Positions 11,524 through 23,902 of a stretch of 64,000 nt of DNA are shown in pieces (position 1 is the first letter of the stretch; each line of letters starts with the position of its first letter). This DNA comes from Limanda limanda. Lineage: Eukaryota > Chordata > Actinopteri > Pleuronectiformes > Pleuronectidae. The DNA is taken from assembly GCF_963576545.1 (NCBI RefSeq), contig NW_026870498.1, positions 1-64,000 on the forward strand. The letters are read 5' to 3'. Made by a program: the position numbers and the translations under genes. The notes beneath the pieces were generated by a model. The model ran no database searches. It was not told the DNA's origin and worked only from the letters and a program-made list of their open reading frames with translations.

Positions 11524-12811
11524 GAGATATTCTTGAATAACTTTTTTTGTGAAGGTCGGAGAGACTTGCAAGTAGGCTGTACCCCCACTAAATGGGGTTG
11601 CGCGCATCGATCAGTACCATCCTTGAGCTTCTCCGACTTTCGGAAGGGTTAGGGTTAGGGTTAGGGATGAAAGCACATAGGAGAAAGAGATATTCTTGAA
11701 TAACTTTTTTTGTGAAGGTCGGAGAGACTTGCAAGTAGGCTCTACCCCCACTAAATGGGGTAGCGCGCATCGATCGGTACCATCCTTGAGCTTCTCCGAC
11801 TTTCGGAAGGGTTAGGGTTAGGGTTAGGGATGAAAGCACATAGGAGAAAGAGATATTCTTGAATAACTTTTTTTGTGAAGGTCGGAGAGACTTGCAAATA
11901 GGCTCTACCCCCACTAAATGGGGTAGCGCGCATCGATCGGTACCATCCTTGAGCTTCTCCGACTTTCGGAAGGGTTAGGGTTAGGGTTAGGGATGAAAGC
12001 ACATAGGAGAAAGAGATATTCTTGAATAACTTTTTTTGTGAAGGTCGGAGAGACTTGCAAGTAGGCTCTACCCCCACTAAATGGGGTAGCGCGCATCGAT
12101 CGGTACCATCCTTGAGCTTCTCCGACTTTCGGAAGGGTTAGGGTTAGGGTTAGGGATGAAAGCACATAGGAGAAAGAGATATTCTTGAATAACTTTTTTT
12201 GTGAAGGTCGGAGAGACTTGGAAAGTGGTTGCATCTGGACTAATTTGGGTCCTGCGGATCGATTGGTACCATCCCCGAGCTTGTACGACCTTCGGAAGAG
12301 GTCGACCGACGAAATTCCCCCAAATCTGAGGAGATATTCTTGAATAACTTTTTTTGTGAAGGTCGGAGAGACTTGCAAGTAGGCTCTACCCCCACTAAAT
12401 GGGGTAGCGCGCATCGATCGGTACCATCCTTGAGCTTCTCCGACTTTCGGAAGGGTTAGGGTTAGGGTTAGGGATGAAAGCACATAGGAGAAAGAGATAT
12501 TCTTGAATAACTTTTTTTGTGAAGGTCGGAGAGACTTGCAAGTAGGCTCTACCCCCACTAAATGGGGTAGCGCGCATCGATCGGTACCATCCTTGAGCTT
12601 CTCCGACTTTCGGAAGGGTTAGGGTTAGGGTTAGGGATGAAAGCACATAGGAGAAAGAGATATTCTTGAATAACTTTTTTTGTGAAGGTCGGAGAGACTT
12701 GGAAAGTGGTTGCATCTGGACTAATTTGGGTCCTGCGGATCGATTGGTACCATCCCCGAGCTTGTACGACCTTCGGAAGAGGTCGACCGACGAAATTCCC
12801 CCAAATCTGAG
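11524..12811 (+). repeat. 4158-bp HOR, most contracted copy 4 (1288 bp)
   Basis: Has the four-A signature, then B-A-A-B only. B starts: 12176, 12657. It lacks the two AB dimers (2 x 318 bp) that separate it from copy 3, including the GAAAAGTGG B and GGAAAGAC A pair. Confidence 0.9.
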
Positions 12812-14596
12812 GAGATATTCTTGAATAACTTTTTTTGTGAAGGTCGGAGAGACTTGCAAGTAGGCTCTACCCCCACTAAATGGGGTTGCGCGCATCGATC
12901 AGTACCATCCTTGAGCTTCTCCGACTTTCGGAAGGGTTAGGGTTAGGGTTAGGGATGAAAGCACATAGGAGAAAGAGATATTCTTGAATAACTTTTTTTG
13001 TGAAGGTCGGAGAGACTTGCAAGTAGGCTCTACCCCCACTAAATGGGGTAGCGCGCATCGATCGGTACCATCCTTGAGCTTCTCCGACTTTCGGAAGGGT
13101 TAGGGTTAGGGTTAGGGATGAAAGCACATAGGAGAAAGAGATATTCTTGAATAACTTTTTTTGTGAAGGTCGGAGAGACTTGCAAGTAGGCTCTACCCCC
13201 ACTAAATGGGGTAGCGCGCATCGATCGGTACCATCCTTGAGCTTCTCCGACTTTCGGAAGGGTTAGGGTTAGGGTTAGGGATGAAAGCACATAGGAGAAA
13301 GAGATATTCTTGAATAACTTTTTTTGTGAAGGTCGGAGAGACTTGCAAGTAGGCTCTACCCCCACTAAATGGGGTAGCACGCATCGATCGGTACCATCCT
13401 TGAGCTTCTCCGACTTTCGGAAGGGTTAGGGTTAGGGTTAGGGATGAAAGCACATAGGAGAAAGAGATATTCTTGAATAACTTTTTTTGTGAAGGTCGGA
13501 GAGACTTGCAAGTAGGCTCTACCCCCACTAAATGGGGTAGCGCGCATCGATCAGTACCATCCTTGAGCTTCTCCGACTTTCGGAAGGGTTAGGGTTAGGG
13601 TTAGGGATGAAAGCACATAGGAGAAAGAGATATTCTTGAATAACTTTTTTTGTGAAGGTCGGAGAGACTTGCAAGTAGGCTCTACCCCCACTAAATGGGG
13701 TTGCGCGCATCGATCGGTACCATCCTTGAGCTTCTCCGACTTTCGGAAGGGTTAGGGTTAGGGTTAGGGATGAAAGCACATAGGAGAAAGAGATATTCTT
13801 GAATAACTTTTTTTGTGAAGGTCGGAGAGACTTGCAAGTAGGCTCTACCCCCACTAAATGGGGTAGCGCGCATCGATCGGTACCATCCTTGAGCTTCTCC
13901 GACTTTCGGAAGGGTTAGGGTTAGGGTTAGGGATGAAAGCACATAGGAGAAAGAGATATTCTTGAATAACTTTTTTTGTGAAGGTCGGAGAGACTTGGAA
14001 AGTGGTTGCATCTGGACTAATTTGGGTCCTGCGGATCGATTGGTACCATCCCCGAGCTTGTACGACCTTCGGAAGAGGTCGACCGACGAAATTCCCCCAA
14101 ATCTGAGGAGATATTCTTGAATAACTTTTTTTGTGAAGGTCGGAGAGACTTGCAAGTAGGCTCTACCCCCACTAAATGGGGTTGCGCGCATCGATCGGTA
14201 CCATCCTTGAGCTTCTCCGACTTTCGGAAGGGTTAGGTTTAGGGTTAGGGATGAAAGCACATAGGAGAAAGAGATATTCTTGAATAACTTTTTTTGTGAA
14301 GGTCGGAGAGACTTGCAAGTAGGCTCTACCCCCACTAAATGGGGTAGCGCGCATCGATCGGTACCATCCTTGAGCTTCTCCGACTTTCGGAAGGGTTAGG
14401 GTTAGGGTTAGGGATGAAAGCACATAGGAGAAAGAGATATTCTTGAATAACTTTTTTTGTGAAGGTCGGAGAGACTTGCAAGTAGGCTCTACCCCCACTA
14501 AATGGGGTAGCGCGCATCGATCGGTACCATCCTTGAGCTTCTCCGACTTTCGGAAGGGTTAGGGTTAGGGTTAGGGATGAAAGCACATAGGAGAAA
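12812..14596 (+). repeat. A-rich stretch
   Basis: Ten A monomers interrupted by one B at 13953. The first seven A monomers in a row (12812-13952) equal the longest A run in the window. Markers: GATCAGTACC at 12812 and 13464, GCACGCATC at 13301, and a broken telomeric tract (GGTTTAGGG) in the A at 14108. Confidence 0.9.
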
Positions 14597-17500
14597 GAGA
14601 TATTCTTGAATAACTTTTTTTGTGAAGGTCGGAGAGACTTGGAGAGTGGTTGCATCTGGACTAATTTGGGTCCTGCAGATCGATTGGTACCATCCCCGAG
14701 CTTGTACGACCTTCGGAAGAGGTCGACCGACGAAATTCCCCCAAATCTGAGGAGATATTCTTGAATAACTTTTTTTGTGAAGGTCGGAGAGACTTGCAAG
14801 TAGGCTCTACCCCCACTAAATGGGGTTGCGCGCATCGATCGGTACCATCCTTGAGCTTCTCCGACTTTCGGAAGGGTTAGGGTTAGGGTTAGGGATGAAA
14901 GCACATAGGAGAAAGAGATATTCTTGAATAACTTTTTTTGTGAAGGTCGGAGAGACTTGCAAGTAGGCTCTACCCCCACTAAATGGGGTAGCGCGCATCG
15001 ATCGGTACCATCCTTGAGCTTCTCCGACTTTCGGAAGGGTTAGGGTTAGGGTTAGGGATGAAAGCACATAGGAGAAAGAGATATTCTTGAATAACTTTTT
15101 TTGTGAAGGTCGGAGAGACTTGGAGAGTGGTTGCATCTGGACTAATTTGGGTCCTGCGGATCGATTGGTACCATCCCCGAGCTTGTACGACCTTCGGAAG
15201 AGGTCGACCGACGAAATTCCCCCAAATCTGAGGAGATATTCTTGAATAACTTTTTTTGTGAAGGTCGGAGAGACTTGCAAGTAGGCTCTACCCCCACTAA
15301 ATGGGGTTGCGCGCATCGATCGGTACCATCCTTGAGCTTCTCCGACTTTCGGAAGGGTTAGGGTTAGGGTTAGGGATGAAAGCAAATAGGAGAAAGAGAT
15401 ATTCTTGAATAACTTTTTTTGTGAAGGTCGGAGAGACTTGCAAGTAGGCTCTACCCCCACTAAATGGGGTAGCGCGCATCGATCGGTACCATCCTTGAGC
15501 TTCTCCGACTTTCGGAAGGGTTAGGGTTAGGGTTAGGGATGAAAGCACATAGGAGAAAGAGATATTCTTGAATAACTTTTTTTGTGAAGGTCGGAGAGAC
15601 TTGGAGAGTGGTTGCATCTGGACTAATTTGGGTCCTGCGGATCGATTGGTACCATCCCCGAGCTTGTACGACCTTCGGAAGAGGTCGACCGACGAAATTC
15701 CCCCAAATCTGAGGAGATATTCTTGAATAACTTTTTTTGTGAAGGTCGGAGAGACTTGCAAGTAGGCTCTACCCCCACTAAATGGGGTTGCGCGCATCGA
15801 TCGGTACCATCCTTGAGCTTCTCCGACTTTCGGAAGGGTTAGGGTTAGGGTTAGGGATGAAAGCACATAGGAGAAAGAGATATTCTTGAATAACTTTTTT
15901 TGTGAAGGTCGGAGAGACTTGCAAGTAGGCTCTACCCCCACTAAATGGGGTAGCGCGCATCGATCGGTACCATCCTTGAGCTTCTCCGACTTTCGGAAGG
16001 GTTAGGGTTAGGGTTAGGGATGAAAGCACATAGGAGAAAGAGATATTCTTGAATAACTTTTTTTGTGAAGGTCGGAGAGACTTGGAAAGTGGTTGCATCT
16101 GGACTAATTTGGGTCCTGCTGATCGATTGGTACCATCCCCGAGCTTGTACGACCTTCGGAAGAGGTCGACCGACGAAATTCCCCCAAATCTGAGGAGATA
16201 TTCTTGAATAACTTTTTTTGTGAAGGTCGGAGAGACTTGCAAGTAGGCTCTACCCCCACTAAATGGGGTTGCGCGCATCGATCAGTACCATCCTTGAGCT
16301 TCTCCGACTTTCGGAAGGGTTAGGGTTAGGGTTAGGGATGAAAGCACATAGGAGAAAGAGATATTCTTGAATAACTTTTTTTGTGAAGGTCGGAGAGACT
16401 TGGAAAGTTGTTGCATCTGGACTAATTTGGGTCCTGCGGATCGATTGGTACCATCCCCGAGCTTGTACGACCTTCGGAAGAGGTCGACCGACGAAATTCC
16501 CCCAAATCTGAGGAGATATTCTTGAATAACTTTTTTTGTGAAGGTCGGAGAGACTTGCAAGTAGGCTCTACCCCCACTAAATGGGGTTGCGCGCATCGAT
16601 CAGTACCATCCTTGAGCTTCTCCGACTTTCGGAAGGGTTAGGGTTAGGGTTAGGGATGAAAGCACATAGGAGAAAGAGATATTCTTGAATAACTTTTTTT
16701 GTGAAGGTCGGAGAGACTTGCAAGTAGGCTCTACCCCCACTAAATGGGGTAGCGCGCATCGATCGGTACCATCCTTGAGCTTCTCCGACTTTCGGAAGGG
16801 TTAGGGTTAGGGTTAGGGATGAAAGCACATAGGAGAAAGAGATATTCTTGAATAACTTTTTTTGTGAAGGTCGGAGAGACTTGCAAGTAGGCTCTACCCC
16901 CACTAAATGGGGTAGCGCGCATCGATCGGTACCATCCTTGAGCTTCTCCGACTTTCGGAAGGGTTAGGGTTAGGGTTAGGGATGAAAGCACATAGGAGAA
17001 AGAGATATTCTTGAATAACTTTTTTTGTGAAGGTCGGAGAGACTTGGAGAGTGGTTGCATCTGGACTAATTTGGGTCCTGCGGATCGATTGGTACCATCC
17101 CCGAGCTTGTACGACCTTCGGAAGAGGTCGACCGACGAAATTCCCCCAAATCTGAGGAGATATTCTTGAATAACTTTTTTTGTGAAGGTCGGAGAGACTT
17201 GCAAGTAGGCTCTACCCCCACTAAATGGGGTTGCGCGCATCGATCGGTACCATCCTTGAGCTTCTCCGACTTTCGGAAGGGTTAGGGTTAGGGTTAGGGA
17301 TGAAAGCACATAGGAGAAAGAGATATTCTTGAATAACTTTTTTTGTGAAGGTCGGAGAGACTTGCAAGTAGGCTCTACCCCCACTAAATGGGGTAGCACG
17401 CATCGATCGGTACCATCCTTGAGCTTCTCCGACTTTCGGAAGGGTTAGGGTTAGGGTTAGGGATGAAAGCACATAGGAGAAAGAGATATTCTTGAATAAC

Positions 17501-18770
17501 TTTTTTTGTGAAGGTCGGAGAGACTTGGAGAGTGGTTGCATCTGGACTAATTTGGGTCCTGCGGATCGATTGGTACCATCCCCGAGCTTGTACGACCTTC
17601 GGAAGAGGTCGACCGACGAAATTCCCCCAAATCTGAGGAGATATTCTTGAATAACTTTTTTTGTGAAGGTCGGAGAGACTTGCAAGTAGGCTCTACCCCC
17701 ACTAAATGGGGTTGCGCGCATCGATCGGTACCATCCTTGAGCTTCTCCGACTTTCGGAAGGGTTAGGGTTAGGGTTAGGGATGAAAGCACATAGGAGAAA
17801 GAGATATTCTTGAATAACTTTTTTTGTGAAGGTCGGAGAGACTTGCAAGTAGGCTCTACCCCCACTAAATGGGGTAGCGCGCATCGATCGGTACCATCCT
17901 TGAGCTTCTCCGACTTTCGGAAGGGTTAGGGTTAGGGTTAGGGATGAAAGCACATAGGAGAAAGAGATATTCTTGAATAACTTTTTTTGTGAAGGTCGGA
18001 GAGACTTGGAAAGTGGTTGCATCTGGACTAATTTGGGTCCTGCTGATCGATTGGTACCATCCCCGAGCTTGTACGACCTTCGGAAGAGGTCGACCGACGA
18101 AATTCCCCCAAATCTGAGGAGATATTCTTGAATAACTTTTTTTGTGAAGGTCGGAGAGACTTGCAAGTAGGCTCTACCCCCACTAAATGGGGTTGCGCGC
18201 ATCGATCAGTACCATCCTTGAGCTTCTCCGACTTTCGGAAGGGTTAGGGTTAGGGTTAGGGATGAAAGCACATAGGAGAAAGAGATATTCTTGAATAACT
18301 TTTTTTGTGAAGGTCGGAGAGACTTGCAAGTAGGCTCTACCCCCACTAAATGGGGTAGCGCGCATCGATCGGTACCATCCTTGAGCTTCTCCGACTTTCG
18401 GAAGGGTTAGGGTTAGGGTTAGGGATGAAAGCACATAGGAGAAAGAGATATTCTTGAATAACTTTTTTTGTGAAGGTCGGAGAGACTTGCAAGTAGGCTC
18501 TACCCCCACTAAATGGGGTAGCGCGCATCGATCAGTACCATCCTTGAGCTTCTCCGACTTTCGGAAGGGTTAGGGTTAGGGTTAGGGATGAAAGCACATA
18601 GGAGAAAGAGATATTCTTGAATAACTTTTTTTGTGAAGGTCGGAGAGACTTGCAAGTAGGCTCTACCCCCACTAAATGGGGTAGCGCGCATCGATCGGTA
18701 CCATCCTTGAGCTTCTCCGACTTTCGGAAGGGTTAGGGTTAGGGTTAGGGATGAAAGCACATAGGAGAAA
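14597..18770 (+). repeat. AAB (481-bp) domain
   Basis: Dominated by the trimer B-A-A. B starts: 14597, 15078, 15559, 16040, 16358, 17002, 17483, 17964. Five of these (14597, 15078, 15559, 17002, 17483) carry GGAGAGTGG, a B subtype I see only here. B monomers at 16040 and 17964 carry TGCTGATC. The stretch 15078-16357 corresponds to 17002-18281 at an offset of 1924 bp. The domain ends in four A monomers (18119-18770). Confidence 0.9.
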
Positions 18771-21495
18771 GAGATATTCTTGAATAACTTTTTTTGTGAA
18801 GGTCGGAGAGACTTGAAAAGTGGTTGCATCTGGACTAATTTGGGTCCTGCGGATCGATTGGTACCATCCCCGAGCTTGTACGACCTTCGGAAGAGGTCGA
18901 CCGACGAAATTCCCCCAAATCTGAGGAGATATTCTTGAATAACTTTTTTTGTGAAGGTCGGAAAGACTTGCAAGTAGGCTCTACCCCCACTAAATGGGGT
19001 AGCGCGCATCGATCGGTACCATCCTTGAGCTTCTCCGACTTTCGGAAGGGTTAGGGTTAGGGTTAGGGATGAAAGCACATAGGAGAAAGAGATATTCTTG
19101 AATAACTTTTTTTGTGAAGGTCGGAGAGACTTGGAAAGTGGTTGCATCTGGACTAATTTGGGTCCTGCGGATCGATTGGTACCATCCCCGAGCTTGTACG
19201 ACCTTCGGAAGAGGTCGACCGACGAAATTCCCCCAAATCTGAGGAGATATTCTTGAATAACTTTTTTTGTGAAGGTCGGAGAGACTTGCAAGTAGGCTCT
19301 ACCCCCACTAAATGGGGTTGCGCGCATCGATCGGTACCATCTTTGAGCTTCTCCGACTTTCGGAAGGGTTAGGGTTAGGGATGAAAGCACATAGGAGAAA
19401 GAGATATTCTTGAATAACTTTTTTTGTGAAGGTCGGAGAGACTTGCAAGTAGGCTCTACCCCCACTAAATGGGGTAGCGCGCATCGATCGGTACCATCCT
19501 TGAGCTTCTCCGACTTTCGGAAGGGTTAGGGTTAGGGTTAGGGATGAAAGCACATAGGAGAAAGAGATATTCTTGAATAACTTTTTTTGTGAAGGTCGGA
19601 CAGACTTGGAAAGTGGTTGCATCTGGACTAATTTGGGTCCTGCGGATCGATTGGTACCATCCCCGAGCTTGTACGACCTTCGGAAGAGGTCGACCGACGA
19701 AATTCCCCCAAATCTGAGGAGATATTCTTGAATAACTTTTTTTGTGAAGGTCGGAGAGACTTGCAAGTAGGCTGTACCCCCACTAAATGGGGTTGCGCGC
19801 ATCGATCAGTACCATCCTTGAGCTTCTCCGACTTTCGGAAGGGTTAGGGTTAGGGTTAGGGATGAAAGCACATAGGAGAAAGAGATATTCTTGAATAACT
19901 TTTTTTGTGAAGGTCGGAGAGACTTGCAAGTAGGCTCTACCCCCACTAAATGGGGTAGCGCGCATCGATCGGTACCATCCTTGAGCTTCTCCGACTTTCG
20001 GAAGGGTTAGGGTTAGGGTTAGGGATGAAAGCACATAGGAGAAAGAGATATTCTTGAATAACTTTTTTTGTGAAGGTCGGAGAGACTTGCAAATAGGCTC
20101 TACCCCCACTAAATGGGGTAGCGCGCATCGATCGGTACCATCCTTGAGCTTCTCCGACTTTCGGAAGGGTTAGGGTTAGGGTTAGGGATGAAAGCACATA
20201 GGAGAAAGAGATATTCTTGAATAACTTTTTTTGTGAAGGTCGGAGAGACTTGCAAGTAGGCTCTACCCCCACTAAATGGGGTAGCGCGCATCGATCGGTA
20301 CCATCCTTGAGCTTCTCCGACTTTCGGAAGGGTTAGGGTTAGGGTTAGGGATGAAAGCACATAGGAGAAAGAGATATTCTTGAATAACTTTTTTTGTGAA
20401 GGTCGGAGAGACTTGGAAAGTGGTTGCATCTGGACTAATTTGGGTCCTGCGGATCGATTGGTACCATCCCCGAGCTTGTACGACCTTCGGAAGAGGTCGA
20501 CCGACGAAATTCCCCCAAATCTGAGGAGATATTCTTGAATAACTTTTTTTGTGAAGGTCGGAGAGACTTGCAAGTAGGCTCTACCCCCACTAAATGGGGT
20601 AGCGCGCATCGATCGGTACCATCCTTGAGCTTCTCCGACTTTCGGAAGGGTTAGGGTTAGGGTTAGGGATGAAAGCACATAGGAGAAAGAGATATTCTTG
20701 AATAACTTTTTTTGTGAAGGTCGGAGAGACTTGCAAGTAGGCTCTACCCCCACTAAATGGGGTAGCGCGCATCGATCGGTACCATCCTTGAGCTTCTCCG
20801 ACTTTCGGAAGGGTTAGGGTTAGGGTTAGGGATGAAAGCACATAGGAGAAAGAGATATTCTTGAATAACTTTTTTTGTGAAGGTCGGAGAGACTTGGAAA
20901 GTGGTTGCATCTGGACTAATTTGGGTCCTGCGGATCGATTGGTACCATCCCCGAGCTTGTACGACCTTCGGAAGAGGTCGACCGACGAAATTCCCCCAAA
21001 TCTGAGGAGATATTCTTGAATAACTTTTTTTGTGAAGGTCGGAGAGACTTGCAAGTAGGCTCTACCCCCACTAAATGGGGTTGCGCGCATCGATCAGTAC
21101 CATCCTTGAGCTTCTCCGACTTTCGGAAGGGTTAGGGTTAGGGTTAGGGATGAAAGCACATAGGAGAAAGAGATATTCTTGAATAACTTTTTTTGTGAAG
21201 GTCGGAGAGACTTGCAAGTAGGCTCTACCCCCACTAAATGGGGTAGCGCGCATCGATCGGTACCATCCTTGAGCTTCTCCGACTTTCGGAAGGGTTAGGG
21301 TTAGGGTTAGGGATGAAAGCACATAGGAGAAAGAGATATTCTTGAATAACTTTTTTTGTGAAGGTCGGAGAGACTTGCAAGTAGGCTCTACCCCCACTAA
21401 ATGGGGTAGCGCGCATCGATCGGTACCATCCTTGAGCTTCTCCGACTTTCGGAAGGGTTAGGGTTAGGGTTAGGGATGAAAGCACATAGGAGAAA
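18771..21495 (+). repeat. Displaced copy of the 10570-13300 segment
   Basis: Monomer order and rare variants match 10570-13300 at an offset of 8201, falling to 8195 after the short A at 19244. B starts: 18771, 19089, 19564, 20371, 20852. Shared markers in order: GAAAAGTGG B (18771), GGAAAGAC A (18926), GCTGTACC/GATCAGTACC A (19719), GCAAATAGG A (20045), then B-A-A-B and a GATCAGTACC A (21007). The match ends where 13301 has GCACGCATC and 21496 has TTTAGGAAG. Confidence 0.88.
19244..19400 (+). repeat. Short A monomer, two TTAGGG (157 bp)
   Basis: One hexamer fewer than the consensus, leaving three GGG runs. It also reads CATCTTTGAG. This is the leftmost short A in the window. Confidence 0.93.
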
Positions 21496-22147
21496 GAGAT
21501 ATTCTTGAATAACTTTTTTTGTGAAGGTCGGAGAGACTTGCAAGTAGGCTCTACCCCCACTAAATGGGGTAGCGCGCATCGATCGGTACCATCCTTGAGC
21601 TTCTCCGACTTTAGGAAGGGTTAGGGTTAGGGTTAGGGATGAAAGCACATAGGAGAAAGAGATATTCTTGAATAACTTTTTTTGTGAAGGTCGGAGAGAC
21701 TTGCAAGTAGGCTCTACCCCCACTAAATGGGGTAGCGCGCATCGATCGGTACCATCCTTGAGCTTCTCCGACTTTCGGAAGGGTTAGGGTTAGGGTTAGG
21801 GATGAAAGCACATAGGAGAAAGAGATATTCTTGAATAACTTTTTTTGTGAAGGTCGGAGAGACTTGCAAGTAGGCTCTACCCCCACTAAATGGGGTTGCG
21901 CGCATCGATCGGTACCATCCTTGAGCTTCTCCGACTTTCGGAAGGGTTAGGGTTAGGGTTAGGGATGAAAGCACATAGGAGAAAGAGATATTCTTGAATA
22001 ACTTTTTTTGTGAAGGTCGGAGAGACTTGCAAGTAGGCTCTACCCCCACTAAATGGGGTAGCGCGCATCGATCGGTACCATCCTTGAGCTTCTCCGACTT
22101 TCGGAAGGGTTAGGGTTAGGGTTAGGGATGAAAGCACATAGGAGAAA
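21496..22147 (+). repeat. Run of A monomers
   Basis: Four A monomers that, with the three before them, make a seven-A run between the Bs at 20852 and 22148. The A at 21496 has TTTAGGAAG in place of TTTCGGAAG. Confidence 0.9.
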
Positions 22148-23902
22148 GAGATATTCTTGAATAACTTTTTTTGTGAAGGTCGGAGAGACTTGGAAAGTGG
22201 TTGCATCTGGACTAATTTGGGTCCTGCGGATCGATTGGTACCATCCCCGAGCTTGTACGACCTTCGGAAGAGGTCGACCGACGAAATTCCCCCAAATCTG
22301 AGGAGATATTCTTGAATAACTTTTTTTGTGAAGGTCGGAGAGACTTGCAAGTAGGCTCTACCCCCACTAAATGGGGTTGCGCGCATCGATCAGTACCATC
22401 CTTGAGCTTCTCCGACTTTCGGAAGGGTTAGGGTTAGGGTTAGGGATGAAAGCACATAGGAGAAAGAGATATTCTTGAATAACTTTTTTTGTGAAGGTCG
22501 GAGAGACTTGGAAAGTGGTTGCATCTGGACTAATTTGGGTCCTGCGGATCGATTGGTACCATCCCCGAGCTTGTACGACCTTCGGAAGAGGTCGACCGAC
22601 GAAATTCCCCCAAATCTGAGGAGATATTCTTGAATAACTTTTTTTGTGAAGGTCGGAGAGACTTGCAAGTAGGCTCTACCCCCACTAAATGGGGTTGCGC
22701 GCATCGATCAGTACCATCCTTGAGCTTCTCCGACTTTCGGAAGGGTTAGGGTTAGGGTTAGGGATGAAAGCACATAGGAGAAAGAGATATTCTTGAATAA
22801 CTTTTTTTGTGAAGGTCGGAGAGACTTGCAAGTAGGCTCTACCCCCACTAAATGGGGTAGCGCGCATCGATCGGTACCATCCTTGAGCTTCTCCGACTTT
22901 CGGAAGGGTTAGGGTTAGGGTTAGGGATGAAAGCACATAGGAGAAAGAGATATTCTTGAATAACTTTTTTTGTGAAGGTCGGAGAGACTTGCAAGTAGGC
23001 TCTACCCCCACTAAATGGGGTAGCGCGCATCGATCGGTACCATTCTTGAGCTTCTCCGACTTTCGGAAGGGTTAGGGTTAGGGTTAGGGATGAAAGCACA
23101 TAGGAGAAAGAGATATTCTTGAATAACTTTTTTTGTGAAGGTCGGAGAGACTTGAAAAGTGGTTGCATCTGGACTAATTTGGGTCCTGCGGATCGATTGG
23201 TACCATCCCCGAGCTTGTACGACCTTCGGAAGAGGTCGACCGACGAAATTCCCCCAAATCTGAGGAGATATTCTTGAATAACTTTTTTTGTGAAGGTCGG
23301 AAAGACTTGCAAGTAGGCTCTACCCCCACTAAATGGGGTAGCGCGCATCGATCGGTACCATCCTTGAGCTTCTCCGACTTTCGGAAGGGTTAGGGTTAGG
23401 GTTAGGGATGAAAGCACATAGGAGAAAGAGATATTCTTGAATAACTTTTTTTGTGAAGGTCGGAGAGACTTGGAAAGTGGTTGCATCTGGACTAATTTGG
23501 GTCCTGCGGATCGATTGGTACCATCCCCGAGCTTGTACGACCTTCGGAAGAGGTCGACCGACGAAATTCCCCCAAATCTGAGGAGATATTCTTGAATAAC
23601 TTTTTTTGTGAAGGTCGGAGAGACTTGCAAGTAGGCTCTACCCCCACTAAATGGGGTTGCGCGCATCGATCGGTACCATCCTTGAGCTTCTCCGACTTTC
23701 GGAAGGGTTAGGGTTAGGGTTAGGGATGAAAGCACATAGGAGAAAGAGATATTCTTGAATAACTTTTTTTGTGAAGGTCGGAGAGACTTGCAAGTAGGCT
23801 TTACCCCCACTAAATGGGGTAGCGCGCATCGATCGGTACCATCCTTGAGCTTCTCCGACTTTCGGAAGGGTTAGGGTTAGGGATGAAAGCACATAGGAGA
23901 AA
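22148..23902 (+). repeat. 1755-bp tandem module, copy 1
   Basis: B starts: 22148, 22466, 23110, 23428. Order: B-A*-B-A*-A-A-b-a-B-A-A(short), where A* has GATCAGTACC, b is the GAAAAGTGG B and a is the GGAAAGAC A. It ends with a 157-bp A at 23746. The next module repeats the order with one more A. Confidence 0.88.
23746..23902 (+). repeat. Short A monomer, two TTAGGG (157 bp)
   Basis: Two hexamers, plus GGCTTTACC in place of GGCTCTACC. It closes the 1755-bp module. Confidence 0.92.

Noticed and set aside
9600..18281. The recurring 1924-bp length as evidence that HOR copy 3 and the AAB-domain offset are related
   Set aside because: Both equal eight A plus four B monomers by composition, but their monomer orders and markers differ, so the equal length is coincidence.
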